From assembly GCF_041361345.1 (NCBI RefSeq), contig NZ_JBGKAD010000005.1, forward strand, positions 1 through 64,000: DNA of 64,000 bases, read 5' to 3'. Source of the stretch: Halobaculum sp. MBLA0147 (GTDB lineage: Archaea; Halobacteriota; Halobacteria; Halobacteriales; Haloferacaceae). The position numbers and the translations under genes are program-made. Positions 27,767 through 36,237 of this stretch are shown in pieces. The notes beneath the pieces were generated by a model that searched no databases, was not told the origin of the DNA, and was given only the letters and a program-made list of their open reading frames with translations. Position 1 is the stretch's first letter; each line of letters starts with the position of its first letter.

Positions 27767-28020
27767 TGCACCCACCATCCCTGTATGCTCATATCTATGA
27801 TGATGGCGTCTAAACTGATAAAATTGTCCACTATACACAGTTCCACATCGAAGCGACATCACGCCTGCTCCCGGGCGGGCTCGGCAAATGTCATTCGGAA
27901 CAGCTGTGATCGGTCAGTCGCCCCCGTCGGTGATGCATATATACCACGTACAACTGCGGGTGGACGGAGTACATGAGTACTATCAGTAACGTGAACTCAA
28001 CAAGTTGGATTGATCTGTAG

Positions 28021-28737
28021 CTAGCAGGTGGGACATGACTGGCGAGTTGGCTGGTGGGTCTCTGTCAGTGAGACGAAGTTGTCGAATACACGTGCGGCAA
28101 CTGCAGCTTCATCTACGGCCGCCTCGGTGATTTCCTCTTGTAGCGCTTGAATCCGGTCCTGTGAGAAGTCTTTGCCCTCAACAACCCACTCGGCGGTCTG
28201 TCGGTCGTACTCTGGGTGAAATTGAACACCGTATGAGTGATCGACACGGAACGCTTGGATACCGTAATCGTTGTGTGCCAGCTCGACCGCGCCACACGGG
28301 AGTTCGGCGACCCGGTCCGAATGTGTCTGGAAGGCAGTAAATGACTGTGGGATATCGTCAAATAGTGGATCTGTGCCAAGACGTCGAACAGGCTGATAGC
28401 CGATCTCGTACTGACCCATGTCTACGACGCGCCCACCGAGTGCTTGTGCGATGAACTGGTGCCCCCAACAGATACCAAGAGTCGGGACACCGCTCCGGTG
28501 AACCTGTCGGAACCATTCAGTTAACTCGTGGATCCAGTCTGCATCGTCGTAAACAGCCGTCTGTGACCCGCTAATCACGATACCGCTGTAGTCCCACTTC
28601 GACGCTGTTGGTGACGGCGGTATCCGTCCTTCACTTGCTTTGTATACGTCCGTCCGTGTGTCGATCTCTCTCGTCAGATTCCGTTCTGCTGGTGTATCTC
28701 CGAGTGACGCGTCAACCACCGCAATCGCCTGTGCCAT
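28021..28737 (-). CDS. Class I glutamine amidotransferase
   Basis: A 238-residue type 1 glutamine amidotransferase similar to the GMP-synthase GATase domain. The nucleophile is C90 in 'LGICWGHQFIAQALGG', and the histidine-glutamate pair is in 'GVQFHPEYD'. It is a stand-alone protein, so the synthase partner is unknown; such proteins are often annotated as GMP synthase-like or gamma-glutamyl hydrolase-like. Its promoter contains the GTATTGTAC motif shared with trxA and the reductase-like gene. Confidence 0.92.
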   Translation of the reverse strand: MAQAIAVVDASLGDTPAERNLTREIDTRTDVYKASEGRIPPSPTASKWDYSGIVISGSQTAVYDDADWIHELTEWFRQVHRSGVPTLGICWGHQFIAQALGGRVVDMGQYEIGYQPVRRLGTDPLFDDIPQSFTAFQTHSDRVAELPCGAVELAHNDYGIQAFRVDHSYGVQFHPEYDRQTAEWVVEGKDFSQDRIQALQEEITEAAVDEAAVAARVFDNFVSLTETHQPTRQSCPTC

Positions 28738-28776
28738 ATGTGACAGCACAATGGCTGAGGCTATATTGGTTTCTTA

Positions 28777-28788
28777 GTATTGTACAAC
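28777..28788. promoter_or_regulatory. GTATTGTACAAC motif, amidotransferase promoter
   Basis: This lies about 40-50 bases before the amidotransferase start, just upstream of a TATA-like ATATAG. The same core, GTATTGTAC, precedes trxA, the reductase-like gene and the 35.5 kb membrane protein. Confidence 0.45.
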
Positions 28789-28907
28789 AGTCGCACTCAC
28801 GGGGGCAGACAGAACCCGGTCCCATTTGACTCCAATTGCATAGTGGAGACGAGTGCTACAGGCATGTGTTCCGACTTTGAGAAGTTTAATACGGTGGAAG
28901 AATGCTA

Positions 28908-29816
28908 TCAGAACATTAACAGTGGGAGCATCAACAGAACGCCAGCGATAGTGCCGCCGGCCAGCTCTCGAAACCCACCGTTGTCAAGATTCTCTCCAAG
29001 CTCCAGCGCTTCAGGAAGGAACTCGGAGACAACGAGGAACACCATCGCGCCAGCGGCGAACCCGAATCCAAACGGAAGAAACGCCCGTGCCCACGAAACG
29101 AATAGGAACGCGACAGCCGCTCCGATAGGCTGCGGGAGTGAGGAGAACACGGCCGCCGCCACCAGCCGCCAATTGTCGACGCCCATTGACCTGAGCGGAA
29201 TCGACACCGCAACTCCCTCTGGGATGTTGTGGATCGAGATGGCGACTGTCATGAAGACGGCTAGCAGTGGCACCGTGACGCCGAATAGCGGGAGGCCACC
29301 GTCAAGACCCACATCTGCGAAGGAGACCCCGACAGCCACTCCCTCTGGGAACGAGTGAATTGTCAGGATACCGAAAATCAACAGGAGTTTTCTGAGATCG
29401 CCCTCCGTCACCGCTGTCGAGATCAGTTGTGTCTCTTCTTCCACCTCACTGCTGTTCGTCCGTGTCTGTGGTGTTTCTTTGGTCGTCACGTCCGCCTCGC
29501 TCGGCTGTGGTGTCGTGGACAGACCATCGAGATCGACGCGCTCAATCACCGCGTCAGCGGCGACGACGAGCGCGACTCCAGCAGCGACACCGGCCACGAG
29601 GAGCACTGGGAGTCCAGTCGAGGCGTTTAGTCCCTCGACAACGAGCCCAAACCCCGACGCGGCGAGCATGATTCCGGAAGCGAGCCCCCACAGGACAATG
29701 TTCCACCGGTCGCCGATCTCCTTGATAAAAAAGAACGGCACTGCGCCTAGTCCAGTGGCGAGAGCAGTTGCGAGACCCGCGAAGAAAACGAGCGCGACGC
29801 TACCGGGGGTCACCAC
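28908..29816 (-). CDS. ZIP family metal transporter
   Basis: A 302-residue ZIP transporter with about eight membrane helices. The metal-site helices are clear: 'HSFPEGVAVGVSF' and 'HNIPEGVAVSIPL'. An acidic cytoplasmic loop (about residues 100-130) separates helices 3 and 4. The GTG at 29816 follows GGGGAGGTG. Members import Zn(II), Fe(II) or Mn(II). A DtxR-like site 140-155 bases upstream suggests iron or manganese control. Confidence 0.93.
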   Translation of the reverse strand: MVTPGSVALVFFAGLATALATGLGAVPFFFIKEIGDRWNIVLWGLASGIMLAASGFGLVVEGLNASTGLPVLLVAGVAAGVALVVAADAVIERVDLDGLSTTPQPSEADVTTKETPQTRTNSSEVEEETQLISTAVTEGDLRKLLLIFGILTIHSFPEGVAVGVSFADVGLDGGLPLFGVTVPLLAVFMTVAISIHNIPEGVAVSIPLRSMGVDNWRLVAAAVFSSLPQPIGAAVAFLFVSWARAFLPFGFGFAAGAMVFLVVSEFLPEALELGENLDNGGFRELAGGTIAGVLLMLPLLMF

Positions 29817-30620
29817 GATGCGACACCTCCCCGAACGCTATCGCTCGTCGAAACGTCCCGACGGTGAACGAGGCCGTCGCCGAACTGTATGGCATTGTCC
29901 ACAGTCCGAAATACTACCTGGAGACAAAAGATATTTTTGATTCACAAAATTTCCTTTTGGCTCGCCTAATCGCTCGTCGCCGAGAGGGGTAGGTCAAGAC
30001 AGCGTGGGCGACACGATCACATTGACACACAGGCCGTGCGTCGGCGGGATTCTACCAGCAGTAAATTTGCAATCATAGTTTTATAATGTGATCGCCCCAA
30101 AAGGTATCGGCCCTGTCCAAACTACCTCCTCGTATATACTTGTTAATTGTTTTGCAATGATGCTACTTCGGCATTTAACTTCTTTTGAAACACCAAAATA
30201 ACCTGCTAGTGAGTAGTTGCGCCGGGTCCACCTGGTAGTACCCAACTGGCGGACAATCTCACCACTGCCGACAGCATTATAGTACAGTAAGTGCAATATT
30301 GGGGTGCCTGTCACGGTGGCTCGTTGCCTGGAAGCGGCCGTCCCACAACTGTGACAGGTATTTCAGCGTGCCCGAGTTCCTGAGTCATCTTCGGACACGG
30401 CGGTCGTGAGGGACCCCCTGGCCCCATCACGACCGTTTCCCCCCGAACAACACGCTTCAATGTCTTTACCTATGTGAATGAAGTGTGTTAGTTAGTTGCT
30501 GCTCCCGCTCAGCAGGCCCAGCACCTGTGATGCAGCTGGAGGCGAATTCTTTGTTGTGAATCTTGTGAAATAGTGGGTTTTTCATACTCGTGTAACAGTA
30601 GACCGTCTAGGTCACTGACT
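29817..30620. other. 800-base intergenic region
   Basis: No convincing gene. It contains the candidate DtxR-like site (29955-29970), an A/T-rich stretch around 30060-30290, and TGTTAGTTAGTTGCTGCTC at 30486-30504, which resembles the repeat at 53576. A C/T/G-rich block at 30400-30450 has no obvious function. Confidence 0.4.
29955..29970. promoter_or_regulatory. DtxR-like operator upstream of ZIP gene
   Basis: TTTTGGCTCGCCTAAT matches the feoA operator TTTAGGC-N2-GCCTAAA at 12 of 14 arm positions and keeps the two-base centre. It is upstream of an A/T-rich promoter-like stretch that leads to the ZIP transporter. Confidence 0.5.
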
Positions 30621-31160
30621 ATGGAAGAACACATTATTGACGCAGAGAGGGCGGAGGTGCTTGAGGATGAAACCAGATATCAGGCTGTCTCACGAGAGGA
30701 GATCCTGCGAATAGTTGATAGTGATGATGTAGTTGTAGATATTGGCTCTGGAACTGGGTTCTTTACTGACGATTTAGCGACACATGCACAGAGAGTGTTC
30801 GCTGTTGACTTTCAAGACGAAATGCACGAATATTATAAAAAGAAAGGCATCCCGGGCAACGTTCAGACAATTCAGTCAAAAGCATCCCAAGTCGACATCA
30901 CAGGGGTTGATGTAATCGTCTCACTTTTCTCTTTCCACGAAATTGATATTGATAGCTCAATAGAGAAATTCAATAATATGGTGGGAGAGTCGGCACAGGT
31001 TCTAATAGTTGACTGGAGCAAAAATGCCGAAACAGATGAAATCCCCCCACGTGAGAAACTATTCACTGCGACGGAAGCCGCAGATGCACTTGCGGATCAG
31101 TTCACTGTACAAGTGGCTGATGAACGGTATAACACATTCAGCGTGCTTGCAACACAGTAG
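30621..31160 (+). CDS. Class I SAM-dependent methyltransferase
   Basis: A 179-residue methyltransferase. Motif I is 'VVDIGSGTGFFTDDLA' around residues 37-52; motif II has the acidic residue in 'VFAVDFQDEM'; a motif IV-like 'VIVSLFSFHEID' follows. The ATG at 30621 starts at 'MEEHIIDAERAEVLEDETRY', typical of UbiE-like small enzymes. Substrate unknown. Codon usage is more A/T-rich than its neighbours, which may indicate recent acquisition. Confidence 0.9.
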   Translation: MEEHIIDAERAEVLEDETRYQAVSREEILRIVDSDDVVVDIGSGTGFFTDDLATHAQRVFAVDFQDEMHEYYKKKGIPGNVQTIQSKASQVDITGVDVIVSLFSFHEIDIDSSIEKFNNMVGESAQVLIVDWSKNAETDEIPPREKLFTATEAADALADQFTVQVADERYNTFSVLATQ

Positions 31161-31242
31161 TTGGTGTACGATCGATAAACCGCGGAGTGGCTGATCACAG
31201 ATGCTGATCAACGAGAGTGCTTCTCACACTACAGCCAATGGT

Positions 31243-31256
31243 TTGGCGCATGCCAA
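31243..31256. promoter_or_regulatory. TTGGC-GCAT-GCCAA palindrome before ferritin-like gene
   Basis: A perfect TTGGC-N4-GCCAA inverted repeat 40-53 bases before the ferritin-like start. It is one of five such sites in the 31-43 kb redox region. Confidence 0.6.
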
Positions 31257-31295
31257 GCGAGTCCTCAACCGTTGCGCCGACATAGTGGGAATGTA

Positions 31296-31787
31296 ATGGC
31301 AACAGAAGACGAGACGAGAAACAGTAAACCGACCCAAGACGGTACGGTCGTGGAGTTGTTACAGAGTGCGTATCTTGAAGAGTTGGAGACGGTGATCAAC
31401 TACCAGACGAACGCGATCGTACTCGATGGTATCCGCGCAGAGGAAATCAAAGAGAGTCTTCGCGGTGATATTCAAGAAGAGCTGGCCCACGCCGACCGGC
31501 TCGGACAACGACTCAAGCAGTTGGATGCACAACCACCAGGGTCCGCCGAGTTCGAAGCCGTCCAGATGTCGCTCCAGCCGCCTGCTGACTCGACAGACGT
31601 CCTCGCGGTAATCGACGGTGTCCTCGACGCTGAGGAAGATGCAATCGCGACATACCGCGAACTCGTTGACGCCGCTGACGCAGCCAACGACCCGGTGACG
31701 GAGGACCTCGCCGTCGAGATTCTCGGTGACGAGGAGGCACACCGGACGGAGTTCCGCGGCTTCGCGAAAGAGTACCGGTCTGAGTGA
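31296..31787 (+). CDS. Ferritin-like di-iron protein
   Basis: A 163-residue four-helix protein of the ferritin-like superfamily. The metal-binding pattern is visible: a glutamate in 'LEELETVINYQTNAIV', 'EELAHADRLGQRL', 'DAEEDAIATYRELV' and 'GDEEAHRTEFRGF'. This fits rubrerythrin- or Dps/bacterioferritin-like oxygen or peroxide handling. The ATG at 31296 is chosen because the eight preceding codons have no family match. Its promoter has the TTGGC-N4-GCCAA site, linking it to the terminal oxidases. Confidence 0.88.
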   Translation: MATEDETRNSKPTQDGTVVELLQSAYLEELETVINYQTNAIVLDGIRAEEIKESLRGDIQEELAHADRLGQRLKQLDAQPPGSAEFEAVQMSLQPPADSTDVLAVIDGVLDAEEDAIATYRELVDAADAANDPVTEDLAVEILGDEEAHRTEFRGFAKEYRSE

Positions 31788-31884
31788 CCTACCGGACGTG
31801 ACGGAGTGCCAGTCGGAGTGATCTGTCGAGTGTGACGGCGGGTACCAGAGGGCACTTGTGAAGGGCAATAGTACGCAAAGCGGA

Positions 31885-32067
31885 TCACTCGCCGACCGAA
31901 TTCCAGTTCCGGTACAGCGCGACACCGAACCCGACGACAATGCCGCCGACTCCGATCTGCCGTCCGACCGTCCCGAAGTCGCCCGCGGCAGCCGCCACGA
32001 TAGCTCTGACGCTCATCACGATCCCCACGATCGAAACGAGAGCGAGTACGATGTGTGGCGTATCCAT
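31885..32067 (-). CDS. 60-residue membrane protein, divergent from cydA
   Basis: A small protein starting 'MDTPHIVLALVSIVGIVMSV' with two hydrophobic helices (about 5-28 and 36-52). The ATG at 32067 leaves 250 bases to cydA, within which two TTGGC-N4-GCCAA-type sites occur. Co-regulation with cytochrome bd is likely. I do not recognise the family. Confidence 0.65.
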   Translation of the reverse strand: MDTPHIVLALVSIVGIVMSVRAIVAAAAGDFGTVGRQIGVGGIVVGFGVALYRNWNSVGE

Positions 32068-32103
32068 ATGCTTTCTACCGACCGAACAGGCGAGAGTCTG
32101 TTG

Positions 32104-32117
32104 TTGGTGTGTGCCAA
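32104..32117. promoter_or_regulatory. TTGGT-GTGT-GCCAA site (one mismatch)
   Basis: This lies 37 bases before the 60-residue membrane protein start, on the cydA side. It differs from TTGGC-N4-GCCAA at one arm position. Confidence 0.5.
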
Positions 32118-32224
32118 CTGGTAGCCGCCGAGAGACTAGGGTTGAGTCACACGGGATTCCGAGAAGCCGAGAGAATGCCATAGCCTGTGGACGCAACCCA
32201 CAGAGACGTATCGCCATCATTGGG

Positions 32225-32238
32225 TTGGCACACGCCAA
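32225..32238. promoter_or_regulatory. TTGGC-ACAC-GCCAA palindrome before cydA
   Basis: A perfect inverted repeat 80-93 bases before cydA. It is separated by 107 bases from the site serving the divergent small gene. Confidence 0.6.
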
Positions 32239-32317
32239 CCGTGGGTGTAGGTGACTCTGCACGTCACATGATCGTACGGGGACGACTGCGGTTCGCCGTC
32301 TCCGGAGGTGATCCACG

Positions 32318-33760
32318 ATGATTGATCCAGTCGTCGCCAGTCGGTTACAGTTCGCTCTCACGACGATCGTCCACATCATCTTCCCGGTCGTGAGTATGGG
32401 GCTCGCACCGTTCCTGATCTACGTCACCTGGCGTGACGTGCGTGGTGGGCCTGCAGTCTACGAGCAGCTGCGCCGGTTCTGGACCAAGATCTTCGCCGTC
32501 TCGTTCGTTGTCGGGACCGTCACGGGGATTGTCCTTGAGTTCGAGTTCGGGACGAACTTCGCGGCATTCTCGACGACGGCCGGGGAACTGTTCGGTGGCC
32601 CGCTCGCAGTCGAGGGGATGATGGCCTTCATGTTGGAGGCGACGTTCCTCGGGATCTTCGTGTTCGGGCGAGACAGAGTCTCCGACAGACTGTACCTCGT
32701 GTCGAGTCTCGCCGTCGGAGTCGGAACGTGGCTCTCTGCCGTGTGGATCCTGATCGCCAACTCGTGGATGCAGACGCCTCGTGGATTCGAACTAGTGACT
32801 GAGAACGGACGCCAGATCGTCCATCTCGTCGACCCCGTCGCGGCGTATCTCAACCCTCGCTTCGGGTTCATGTACGTCCACATGCAGAACGCCGCCGTCG
32901 AGTCCGTCGCACTCTTGATGGCCGGGATCGCTGCGTACCACCTCCACCGTCATTACGTTCGCGGAGTGACGACGGACTCCATCGCCTTCTGGGAGAAGAC
33001 GCTGAAGCTCGCGCTTGTCGCACTGTTGATTACGGCTCCGCTTCAGGTGGTACACGGTGATCTCTACGCCCGACACGTGTACGAGACGCAGCCCCAGAAG
33101 TTCGCCGCGATGGAGGCTGTCTGGGACACGGAGACGTACGTGCCAGAGTACCTCGTCGCGGTGCCGACCGACCTTGACCAACTGACGAACCCACGTGCGA
33201 AGGAGCTGTTCGGACTCGGCATTCCTGGAGGTGCATCGTGGCTCGCGAGTGGTGGCGACCCGACGGCAGAGATACGTGGGCTGAACGCCTTTGAGTCGGA
33301 GGCACCGCCAGTGGCTATCGTGTTTTGGTCGTTCCGTGCGATGGTCGGACTGGGATTCTGGTTCATCCTGCTGGCGTTCTGGGGTGGCTACCGGTGGCTC
33401 ACCGGTGGGCTCCGGGAGGATGGACTGTACCACCTCTCACTGATGGGGTCGAGTGTCTTGGGAATCGTGGCCGTCGAACTCGGGTGGGTGGTCACAGAAG
33501 TGGGACGACAGCCGTGGGTTATTCAGGGTGTGATGAAGACGAGCGACGGTGTCTCGCCGGGGCTGACTGGTAGTGAGGCCCTCGTGACTCTTCTCGGGTT
33601 TGTCAGCGTATACGCCACGCTCTTAGGGCTGTACACGTACGTCGTGGCGCGAATCGTCCGCGACGGCCCGCCCACCGGTGAGGAGCTTGAGACGCCCGTC
33701 ACGAGCCACGACGAGCAGCCGCCGGCAGAGCCGACGACTGGGGTGGCGAGTGATGATTAG
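32318..33760 (+). CDS. cydA: Cytochrome bd oxidase subunit I
   Basis: The main subunit of the bd-type quinol oxidase, 480 residues with about nine membrane helices. Landmarks include the N-terminal heme-ligand histidine in 'TTIVHIIFPVVSMGL', 'GIVLEFEFGTNF', 'MLEATFLGIFVFGRDRVSDR' and 'NSWMQTPRGFEL'. The short Q-loop is the type without the E. coli insertion. The enzyme reduces oxygen to water with high affinity. cydB overlaps its end by eight bases. The TTGGC-N4-GCCAA palindrome lies upstream. Confidence 0.96.
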   Translation: MIDPVVASRLQFALTTIVHIIFPVVSMGLAPFLIYVTWRDVRGGPAVYEQLRRFWTKIFAVSFVVGTVTGIVLEFEFGTNFAAFSTTAGELFGGPLAVEGMMAFMLEATFLGIFVFGRDRVSDRLYLVSSLAVGVGTWLSAVWILIANSWMQTPRGFELVTENGRQIVHLVDPVAAYLNPRFGFMYVHMQNAAVESVALLMAGIAAYHLHRHYVRGVTTDSIAFWEKTLKLALVALLITAPLQVVHGDLYARHVYETQPQKFAAMEAVWDTETYVPEYLVAVPTDLDQLTNPRAKELFGLGIPGGASWLASGGDPTAEIRGLNAFESEAPPVAIVFWSFRAMVGLGFWFILLAFWGGYRWLTGGLREDGLYHLSLMGSSVLGIVAVELGWVVTEVGRQPWVIQGVMKTSDGVSPGLTGSEALVTLLGFVSVYATLLGLYTYVVARIVRDGPPTGEELETPVTSHDEQPPAEPTTGVASDD

Positions 33761-34754
33761 CGTCGGAGAACTTGCTGCAGGTCCGCTGTTTGGACTCCCG
33801 TTGTCCGATCTGTGGTTCGGACTCGTCTTCGCGATGTTGGGGACGTTCCTGTTCCTCGACGGGTTCGACTTCGGAGCCGGTGTGATCTTCGCGACACTCC
33901 CCGAGCCCACACAGCGAGAGACGGTCCTCGCGGCGATCGGTCCGTTCTGGGACGGCAACGAGGTCTGGCTCGTCGTGTTCGGCGGGGCACTGTTCGCGGC
34001 GTTCCCACCGGTGTACGCGGCGCTGTTCAGCCGTCACTATCTGCTGATGTTCGCGATCCTCGGAGCACTGCTTCTCCGAGGACTCGCCCCGGAGATGTAC
34101 GAACAGCGGTCGGACGAGCGCTGGCAGCGATGGTGGGGACGGTCGTTCGTCGCCGGAAGCCTCGCAGCCCCGTTCACCTTGGGTGTCTTTGTCGGCAACT
34201 GGGTCGTCGGGAGCGCTCGGTCTCTCACTCTCGTCGGACTCGTCGCCGGTGTGACGGTCGCGACACTGACCCTCGTTTCCGGGGCGGCATTTCTCCGGGT
34301 GAAAGCCGGGAGCCACCTCCCCGATCGCGTCGGCCGGATCGGACGTGGGGCGGTCGTCGTCTATCTACTCACCGTGGTCGCGACACTGGCTGTCGTGACC
34401 GCTCGACTCCCCGGTAGCGTTGACACCGTCGTGACACCTCCGGTCGTCGGACTCGTCCTTGCGTCGGTGGGACTCGCCTGGGTGTACTTCCGTGCACTCG
34501 GACGTGGAGCAGACCACACTGCACTCGGATCGGCGGCGGGGTTGAGTTACGGGCTGGTGGCCGTCGTCGCGCTACTCACATACCCGACGATCGACCGCGC
34601 GAGTGGACTCACCGTCGAGACTGCAATCGTCTCGACACTCCCATTGAACCTGATGTCCATCGGCGCCGCCCTGTTGTTGCCACTCGTCGTGACGTACTTC
34701 GTCGTCCTTTACTCGGCGTTCGCCGGGCCAGTTCGACCCGAGGAGGTGCACTGA
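33753..34754 (+). CDS. cydB: Cytochrome bd oxidase subunit II
   Basis: The second subunit, 333 residues and about eight membrane helices. The CydB pattern is clear: 'GTFLFLDGFDFGAGVI', 'DGNEVWLVVFGGALFAAFPP' and 'LRGLAPEMYEQR'. The start at 33753 overlaps cydA by eight bases; the in-frame ATG at 33678 lies inside cydA and is rejected. It is followed one base later by a small membrane protein gene. Confidence 0.96.
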   Translation: MISVGELAAGPLFGLPLSDLWFGLVFAMLGTFLFLDGFDFGAGVIFATLPEPTQRETVLAAIGPFWDGNEVWLVVFGGALFAAFPPVYAALFSRHYLLMFAILGALLLRGLAPEMYEQRSDERWQRWWGRSFVAGSLAAPFTLGVFVGNWVVGSARSLTLVGLVAGVTVATLTLVSGAAFLRVKAGSHLPDRVGRIGRGAVVVYLLTVVATLAVVTARLPGSVDTVVTPPVVGLVLASVGLAWVYFRALGRGADHTALGSAAGLSYGLVAVVALLTYPTIDRASGLTVETAIVSTLPLNLMSIGAALLLPLVVTYFVVLYSAFAGPVRPEEVH

Positions 34755-34755
34755 G

Positions 34756-35007
34756 ATGGCCGACGGCACACGACGTAGGAGCGCGACCGGCGGCACGCGG
34801 GGCGACGAGACCGGCGACAGTCGCGGTCTTCTGCTGTCTCGGATCCTCGTCACGTGGGTCGAGTTGATCGTCGTCGGGTTCGCCGGTGCTGCCCTCGGCG
34901 GGGCGACGAGTGGGCCGCCACAGTTGGTGGTGTACCTCGCTAGTGTGCTCGCGTTTGTCGGGGTGTTGCTGTACAACGTTGACCGACTCGTCGCAGCACG
35001 ACTGTGA
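34756..35007 (+). CDS. Small membrane protein ending the cyd operon
   Basis: An 83-residue protein with a basic, disordered-looking N terminus and two helices (about 30-50 and 55-78). It begins one base after cydB. Bacterial bd oxidases carry small single-helix subunits (CydX, CydS); this two-helix protein could play a comparable role, although I see no sequence similarity. It is cotranscribed by position. Confidence 0.7.
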   Translation: MADGTRRRSATGGTRGDETGDSRGLLLSRILVTWVELIVVGFAGAALGGATSGPPQLVVYLASVLAFVGVLLYNVDRLVAARL

Positions 35008-35056
35008 CCCCGACGGCAGGCACGGACAACCGGCCCCCCGCACCGATATGTTGCGT

Positions 35057-35066
35057 ATTGTACAAT
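35057..35066. promoter_or_regulatory. ATTGTACAAT palindrome before trxA
   Basis: A perfect 10-base palindrome within GTATTGTACAATTAG, 43 bases before trxA and just upstream of a TATA-like AATACTTAT. The core is shared with the promoters at 28777, 35962 and 37496. Confidence 0.5.
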
Positions 35067-35108
35067 TAGCCCAATACTTATCGGCGTCGGGAACGTACGT
35101 CAAGTCGC

Positions 35109-35501
35109 ATGACGGAGCCTACTGCGGACCACGACGGACAGACAGCAACGCAGCCTACGCACGGGGCAGAGAAGAGTTCCACCGAGGAGGAGCCGATCCA
35201 CGTGCGGAGCCGAACCCACCTCACCGAACTCGTCGACGGCGACGACCCGGTATTGGCCGACTTCTACGCAGACTGGTGTGGCCCGTGCCAGCAGCTTGAA
35301 CCGATCGTCGCGTCCGTTGCTGCCGACTCGCCGGCTACCGTCGCGAAGGTGGACGTGGACGAGCACCAACAATTGGCGGCAAAGTACGGTGTCCGAGGAG
35401 TTCCGACGATGGTGTTTTTCGTGGACGGTGAACCGGTCGAACGCGTCGTCGGGCTCCGCAGCGAGAGTGACCTGCTGGAGCTGATCGACGAGTACGTCTG
35501 A
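35109..35501 (+). CDS. trxA: Thioredoxin
   Basis: A 130-residue thioredoxin. The redox motif 'WCGPC' has cysteines 57 and 60, followed by 'LAAKYGVRGVPTMVFF' with the cis-proline. An acidic N-terminal extension of about 30 residues precedes the domain. It reduces protein disulfides in the cytoplasm. Location after cydAB and near a thioredoxin-reductase-like gene, with the GTATTGTAC motif in both promoters, suggests joint redox control. Confidence 0.95.
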   Translation: MTEPTADHDGQTATQPTHGAEKSSTEEEPIHVRSRTHLTELVDGDDPVLADFYADWCGPCQQLEPIVASVAADSPATVAKVDVDEHQQLAAKYGVRGVPTMVFFVDGEPVERVVGLRSESDLLELIDEYV

Positions 35502-35564
35502 GTGCCGGCCCGGGCTCGTCGTCTCTTGGGTCGGCGGGCATTCTCGGGGGTCGACCGTGACAGG

Positions 35565-35957
35565 TCAGTCCCGGTCGACGAGCAGGAGTCCGAGCACTAT
35601 GATGAGCGCGATCTGCGCTACTTTGTCGACGTATCCAACAATCGTGTAGTTCCCTGCCTTCACGACGTACCACAGTGGGATCTGGACCCCAGTGAACGGA
35701 ATGGCGAGTCCAGTCAGCAATCGTCGGCGATACTCCCGGATGAACAACACCGCACCACCAACAAACCCGAGACCCGCTAACAACACTGGTGGCGCGCCTT
35801 CGACAACGCCTGCGTATACATGTGTCACGGCCGAAAAGAGAGTCAGTCCGACTGCGACTGCCTCGAGGCTCGTGAGTTCTGTACCGGCAATGCTTACAGT
35901 CGAATTACTGTCTGTGGTCGACACGAGATAATACATGAGTTGCAGGTACAAAGGCAT
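35565..35957 (-). CDS. Four-helix membrane protein of unknown function
   Basis: A 130-residue protein with four hydrophobic segments (about 25-45, 52-68, 78-96 and 105-125). I recall a DUF7475-like label for similar haloarchaeal proteins. Two starts are possible, ATG 35957 or ATG 35936; the GTATTGTAC motif sits 5 to 18 bases before the first and about 26 before the second, so 35936 fits a promoter element better. Function unknown. Confidence 0.68.
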   Translation of the reverse strand: MPLYLQLMYYLVSTTDSNSTVSIAGTELTSLEAVAVGLTLFSAVTHVYAGVVEGAPPVLLAGLGFVGGAVLFIREYRRRLLTGLAIPFTGVQIPLWYVVKAGNYTIVGYVDKVAQIALIIVLGLLLVDRD

Positions 35958-35961
35958 GGGG

Positions 35962-35975
35962 GTACTGTACAATAC
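35962..35975. promoter_or_regulatory. GTATTGTACAGTAC motif, 35.5 kb membrane gene
   Basis: On the minus strand the sequence reads GTATTGTACAGTAC, directly before the membrane protein start. It contains the core found in three other redox-region promoters. Confidence 0.45.
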
Positions 35976-36108
35976 ACGAGACAGTAGATGTGTCTTAGAA
36001 TACAGGCGCTGGTACGACGAGAACCTGTACCTGCCAGCGGTGAACAGGCGTGGCACGCGCGAAACAACGTGGAGAGGCCTGCTTACGCTACTACATCTTC
36101 TGCTCAAG

Positions 36109-36237
36109 ATGAGTGGCACAAAGTCGGAACTGCGAAACACTCTTCATGACTACTGGTTAAGGTATATTGTGGAAAACACGCCATATAACGCGGATCAGAC
36201 GGATCCGGACGAAGTACTGAGGGGTGAGGCTGTATGA
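36109..36237 (+). CDS. Possible 42-residue protein coupled to transporter gene
   Basis: An ORF 'MSGTKSELRNTLHDYW...' whose stop overlaps the following ATG by four bases (ATGA). The length is marginal, but the acidic content and coupling support it. It might be a small regulator or leader peptide. The frame also stays open further upstream to 35935, without coding character. Confidence 0.4.
   Translation: MSGTKSELRNTLHDYWLRYIVENTPYNADQTDPDEVLRGEAV

Noticed and set aside
29955-29970. Reading this site as another TTGGC-N4-GCCAA member
   Set aside because: The arms are separated by two bases, not four, and the sequence matches the feoA operator instead.
30081-30314. 77-codon minus-strand frame in the 800-base spacer
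   Set aside because: A/T-rich sequence without haloarchaeal codon use or any recognised motif.
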